Source of the DNA: Desulfovibrionaceae bacterium UBA930
GTDB taxonomy: Bacteria; Desulfobacterota; Desulfovibrionia; Desulfovibrionales; Desulfovibrionaceae
Reading direction: 5' to 3'
NCBI GenBank assembly: GCA_002293605.1
Contig: DBDO01000065.1
Span: 1 to 8,306, forward strand
Length of the DNA: 8,306 nt
Below, one piece after another: positions 6,102 to 8,306 of the stretch; the stretch's first letter is position 1, and each line of letters starts with the position of its first letter. The position numbers were made by a program, and so were the translations under genes. Under the pieces are notes generated by a model. The model saw nothing but the letters and a program-made list of their open reading frames with translations. It did no database searches and had not been told where the DNA came from.

Positions 6102-6977
6102 ATGGATATCAACGCTTTTTTCAAGGGACTGAGCGAAATTTTCGATTCCGGCCGCATTGACCAGGTCAGCGAGTATCTGCGGCGGCACCTTCGGGAGGCC
6201 GAGCAGGAACAGGACAGCGGCGCGGTCATCAGGATCTTAAATGAGATGATCCGCTATTTTCGCAGCGTGAGCTCGTATAGTGAGGCCCTTGACGCGGCGG
6301 AGCGCGCCCTTGGCATGATGCGAAAACTGGGGCTTGAACAGACCCTGTCCTACGGCACAACCCTGCTCAATGCCGCCACCGCCTACCGCGCCTCGGGGGA
6401 TTCCGCCGCAGCCTTGGACCTCTTTGAAACGGCCCTTGTCATCCTCAAAAAGGAACTGCCCGAGGACGACCCCCGCCTGGCCGGTCTGTACAACAATCTG
6501 AGCGCGCTTCACCAGGATACGGGCGCATACGACAAGGCCCTTGGCGCGCTTGAACAGGCAGTGAAAATAATGACGCCGCTGCCGGAGCTGGCCATTGATC
6601 TGGCCACGGTCCACGTTAATCTGGCCCTGCTGCTTTCCGCCATGCAGCGCGATGATGAAGCCATGCAGGCCCTGCACACGGCCATGCGTATTTTTGAACG
6701 CGAAGGAGCGGCAAATCCGGATAAAGCCAGAAAAGCGCCCTACTACGCAGCGGCCCTGGCCGGCTTTGCCGCAGCCCACTACAAAAGCGGGGAATTTGCC
6801 AAAGCTGTCGAGATTTATGGAGACGCCCTGAAACGCCTCAAGGACTGTTTTGGCGAAAACCGCGACTATGCCCTTACCTGCCGCAACTGCGCCGAGGCCT
6901 ATGAAGCCCTTGGCGATACAAAAATGGCCGAAGCACTCAGGGAAAAAGCCGACAGGATTATGGCGGTATTTTGTTGA
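6102..6977 (+). CDS. Tetratricopeptide repeat (TPR) protein
   Basis: From the preferred ATG at 6102 this is a 291-residue, wholly helical, soluble protein. At least six TPR-like helix pairs can be seen at about residues 40-72, 84-116, 126-158, 166-199, 215-247 and 255-286, with typical TPR spacing such as LLNAATAYRASGDSAAALDLF and YNNLSALHQDTGAYDKAL. No enzymatic domain is present, so it is probably a protein-protein interaction scaffold. GGAGAG at 6089-6094 is a good ribosome site for ATG 6102, and MDINAFF looks like a natural N-terminus. The frame extends up to 6003, and ATG 6087 is possible, but the upstream residues look non-coding. Its TGA stop overlaps a TTG (TTGA) that opens a broken downstream frame, suggesting it once led a translationally coupled operon. 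I recall related TPR genes next to DUF4037/DUF4125 genes, but this is memory, not a search. Confidence 0.85.
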   Translation: MDINAFFKGLSEIFDSGRIDQVSEYLRRHLREAEQEQDSGAVIRILNEMIRYFRSVSSYSEALDAAERALGMMRKLGLEQTLSYGTTLLNAATAYRASGDSAAALDLFETALVILKKELPEDDPRLAGLYNNLSALHQDTGAYDKALGALEQAVKIMTPLPELAIDLATVHVNLALLLSAMQRDDEAMQALHTAMRIFEREGAANPDKARKAPYYAAALAGFAAAHYKSGEFAKAVEIYGDALKRLKDCFGENRDYALTCRNCAEAYEALGDTKMAEALREKADRIMAVFC

Positions 6978-7116
6978 AAGGACTGGAGCTGTCCCCCGCC
7001 TCGCAAGCCATGTGGCAACCCGGCGCAAACAGGGCGAGAACATGAGCGTCCGGCTGATGGAGCATACGGGCATGTACGGCTATGCCTCCCTAGACGAGGC
7101 TGAAGCAAGCGCCTGA
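6974..7116 (+). pseudogene. Collapsed downstream gene(s) of the TPR operon: short N-terminus plus out-of-frame C-terminus
   Basis: A TTG at 6974 overlapping the TPR stop starts LKGLELS, which resembles the beginning of DUF4037-type proteins, but this frame stops at 7043-7045 after 23 codons. A different frame then gives ENMSVRLMEHT and MYGYASLDEAEASA to a stop at 7114-7116, resembling the C-terminal end of DUF4125-type proteins as I remember them. The simplest reading is a large deletion joining the start of one gene to the end of the same or the next gene. Family assignments are from memory and tentative. The alternative is that 7042-7116 is a tiny independent ORF or chance sequence. Confidence 0.4.
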
Positions 7117-7144
7117 GGGGGCTGCAATAAAGACTGTGGCTTTA

Positions 7145-7180
7145 TCTTTTCCGGGGAGGCTTTGCCTCCCCCGGAAAAGA
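7145..7180. terminator. Strong hairpin between convergent genes, probable bidirectional terminator
   Basis: Arms 7145-7160 (TCTTTTCCGGGGAGGC) and 7164-7180 (GCCTCCCCCGGAAAAGA) pair over 16 bp with one bulged C and a 3-base TTT loop. It lies between the 3' ends of the TPR operon (plus) and the serine acetyltransferase gene (minus, ending 7182). There is no run of T after the stem on either strand, but the outer stem itself is A/T-rich, giving a U-rich 3' flank in neither direction. Position and stability support termination; the missing T-run is why confidence is moderate. A smaller repeat (ATAAAG 7127-7132 / CTTTAT 7140-7145) adjoins it. Confidence 0.5.
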
Positions 7181-7181
7181 G

Positions 7182-8147
7182 TCAATCCCCAGCCCCCAGG
7201 CCGTTCTCCTCCCTGGCCTTGGCTGAACTTTGCTGTACAATGCGCGAACCTGGCGGAACGCTTCGCGTCAGCCAGACATTGCCGCCGATTATGGAACCCG
7301 CGCCTATGGTCACCCGGCCCAGCACCGTGGCTCCGGCGTACACGGTGATATCGTTCTCCAGTATCGGATGGCGTGGCTGCCCTTTGACGAGAATACCCTC
7401 CTCATCTTTGGCGAAGGATAAAGCCCCCAGGGTAACCCCCTGATAGAGGCGGCAGCGGTCGCCTATGATGCAGGTTTCGCCGATCACCACGCCGGTGCCG
7501 TGATCGATGAAAAACTGCTCCCCAATATGCGCGCCGGGGTGAATGTCTATGCCTGTGCGGGAATGCGCCATTTCGCTGATGATGCGGGGAATGAGCGGCG
7601 CGCCCAGGGAGTACAGGGCATGGGCTATGCGGTGGTTGGTCATGGCCGTGATCGAGGGATAACAGAAAATGGTCTCCCCCGGATTTTTCGCGGCCGGGTC
7701 TCCGGCATAGGCGGCCTTGACATCTCCGGCCAGAAGATCGCGAATGCGCGGCAATTCCTCGATAAAGGCCAGGGCTTTTTCCTCCGCTTCCGCGCCGCAC
7801 TGCGGGCACTGCGCGTGCGTATCGGCGCAGGTAAAGCAGATGCCCCGGCGGATCTGCTCCCTCAGCAGTCTGAAAATGGAGTCCAGATTGGCGGACATGT
7901 GATAGCACAGGGAGTTTTCCGCAATGCGGGTATTGCCGAAATAGCCGGGAAAAAGCGCGGCCCGCAGGCGGCTCATCATTTCGCTCAAGGCCTCCAGCGA
8001 GGGCATGGGCGAATCGCCGGGCGATTCATAGGTCATGGTCTGATAGGGCGCGGGCGAGCACAGGGCTGCGCTGACTCGCTCTATTTGTGGAAAGCTCCGC
8101 TGTGGATGCCCTATTTCCCGGTGCTTTTTCTGCGAACTATCGTGCAT
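7182..8147 (-). CDS. cysE: Serine O-acetyltransferase (EpsC/CysE type)
   Basis: This 321-residue cytoplasmic enzyme transfers acetyl from acetyl-CoA to L-serine, giving O-acetylserine for cysteine synthesis. The N-terminal helical half includes LFPGYFG, a cysteine cluster (C104, C107, C114, C117), LPRIRDLL and DVKAAYAGDPAA. The C-terminal left-handed beta-helix has hexapeptide repeats: IDIHPGAHIGEQFFIDHGTG, VVIGETCIIGD, YQGVTLGA, VYAGATVLGRVTIGAGSIIGGNVW. By comparison with E. coli CysE, the catalytic pair is D201 and H216, and H260 (PRHPIL) is the acetyl-CoA-side histidine. The family length is about 300 residues; this start (AAAAGG upstream) gives ~37 extra residues before M38, and M48 (PSLEALSEMM) also fits family N-termini, so the true start may be M38 or M48. 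No O-acetylserine sulfhydrylase gene adjoins within the window. Confidence 0.95.
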   Translation of the reverse strand: MHDSSQKKHREIGHPQRSFPQIERVSAALCSPAPYQTMTYESPGDSPMPSLEALSEMMSRLRAALFPGYFGNTRIAENSLCYHMSANLDSIFRLLREQIRRGICFTCADTHAQCPQCGAEAEEKALAFIEELPRIRDLLAGDVKAAYAGDPAAKNPGETIFCYPSITAMTNHRIAHALYSLGAPLIPRIISEMAHSRTGIDIHPGAHIGEQFFIDHGTGVVIGETCIIGDRCRLYQGVTLGALSFAKDEEGILVKGQPRHPILENDITVYAGATVLGRVTIGAGSIIGGNVWLTRSVPPGSRIVQQSSAKAREENGLGAGD

Positions 8148-8180
8148 GGCTTTGCCTTTTTTCAGTTATAGCAGTTTCAC

Positions 8181-8197
8181 GGCGGGCAAAGCCCGCC
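8181..8197. repeat. Perfect GC-rich hairpin in the cysE leader
   Basis: GGCGGGC (8181-8187) and GCCCGCC (8191-8197) form a 7-bp stem with an AAA loop (TTT on the minus strand). It is 34 bp upstream of the serine acetyltransferase start. There is no T-run after it in the gene's direction, so it looks like a leader structure or part of a dispersed intergenic repeat. Confidence 0.6.
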
Positions 8198-8212
8198 TAC
8201 AAGCATCTCGTG

Positions 8213-8238
8213 GCAAGGATTTGTGAGCAAATCCTTGC
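8213..8238. repeat. Perfect 11-bp hairpin in the cysE leader
   Basis: GCAAGGATTTG (8213-8223) and CAAATCCTTGC (8228-8238) are perfect arms around a 4-base loop. On the minus strand it lies between the shared 22-bp sequence (8253-8274) and the GC-rich hairpin (8181-8197), so a transcript starting near the shared sequence would carry both stems in its 5' leader. Confidence 0.6.
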
Positions 8239-8252
8239 AAAGCAAACATACA

Positions 8253-8274
8253 TTTTTAATGTAAATTTGCTCTA
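8253..8274 (-). repeat. 22-bp intergenic sequence, copy 2, upstream of cysE
   Basis: On the minus strand it begins TAGAGCAAATTTACATT, 19/22 identical to the copy at 1720-1741 and in the same orientation relative to the gene it precedes. Together with the two following hairpins it makes a compact leader of about 125 bp. Confidence 0.5.
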
Positions 8275-8306
8275 AGCCCCACAAAAAGACAGGCCCTTAT
8301 GCGGAA

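Noticed and set aside
6237..7073. Minus-strand open frame of 278 codons opposite the TPR gene
   Set aside because: It is a shadow of the TPR gene, low in complexity (Gly/Cys/Val-rich) and without domain signatures.
7500..8171. Plus-strand open frame of 223 codons opposite cysE
   Set aside because: The opposite strand carries an unambiguous serine acetyltransferase; this frame is Gly/Arg-rich shadow sequence.
8276..8306. AAAAAGACAGGCCC at the right edge, possible half of a terminator for a minus-strand gene beyond the window
   Set aside because: On the minus strand it reads GGGCCTGTCTTTTT, like a terminator's 3' arm and T-run, but the partner arm would lie outside the window and cannot be seen.
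1..8306. CRISPR arrays, tRNA or rRNA genes, insertion sequences, phage genes
   Set aside because: No regularly spaced direct repeats, no tRNA cloverleaf or rRNA signature, and no transposase, integrase or structural phage protein is seen in any frame.

Overview
The window looks like a chromosomal segment of a sulfate-reducing deltaproteobacterium of the Desulfovibrionaceae type. This is inferred from protein style, mixed GC content, Clostridia/Desulfovibrio-like signalling modules and an EpsC-type serine acetyltransferase carrying a cysteine cluster; no phylogenetic marker gene is present. There are two parts: a divergent multi-gene phosphorelay locus (1-5580) and a region mixing intact and decayed genes (5581-8306).

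Left part. Two minus-strand genes face leftward: a stand-alone HPt phosphotransfer protein (1038-1670), whose stop codon overlaps the start of a membrane-bound Cache-type sensor histidine kinase (1-1038, running off the left edge). A ~400 bp AT-rich divergent control region with several inverted repeats (1742-2145) separates them from two plus-strand genes: a soluble PAS/HisKA/HATPase/REC/HPt hybrid kinase (2146-4326) and, 3 bp further on, an unusual protein (4330-5580) with an HPt-like domain that has lost its histidine, a low-complexity linker, a small helical module and a C-terminal receiver with no output domain. The window therefore offers two kinase inputs, two active HPt domains, one apparently dead HPt and two receivers. 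Three of the four proteins share a ~60-residue helical module that I cannot name, which is the most interesting observation here.

Right part. A VapC (PIN-domain) toxin remnant with in-frame stops (5608-5928) follows, then an intact six-repeat TPR protein (6102-6977). The TPR stop overlaps a TTG start that opens only a 23-residue reading frame, followed in another frame by what looks like the C-terminal end of a second protein. I read this as an operon collapsed by internal deletion. A strong hairpin at 7145-7180 separates this from the convergent serine O-acetyltransferase gene (7182-8147, minus), whose 5' leader carries two perfect hairpins and a 22-bp sequence that also lies upstream of the HPt gene (19/22 identical).

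Together, the left locus probably senses an extracellular ligand through the Cache kinase and a cytoplasmic signal through the PAS kinase, and passes phosphate through HPt proteins to receivers. The final output is not encoded in this window. The pseudogenes point to ongoing local gene decay.
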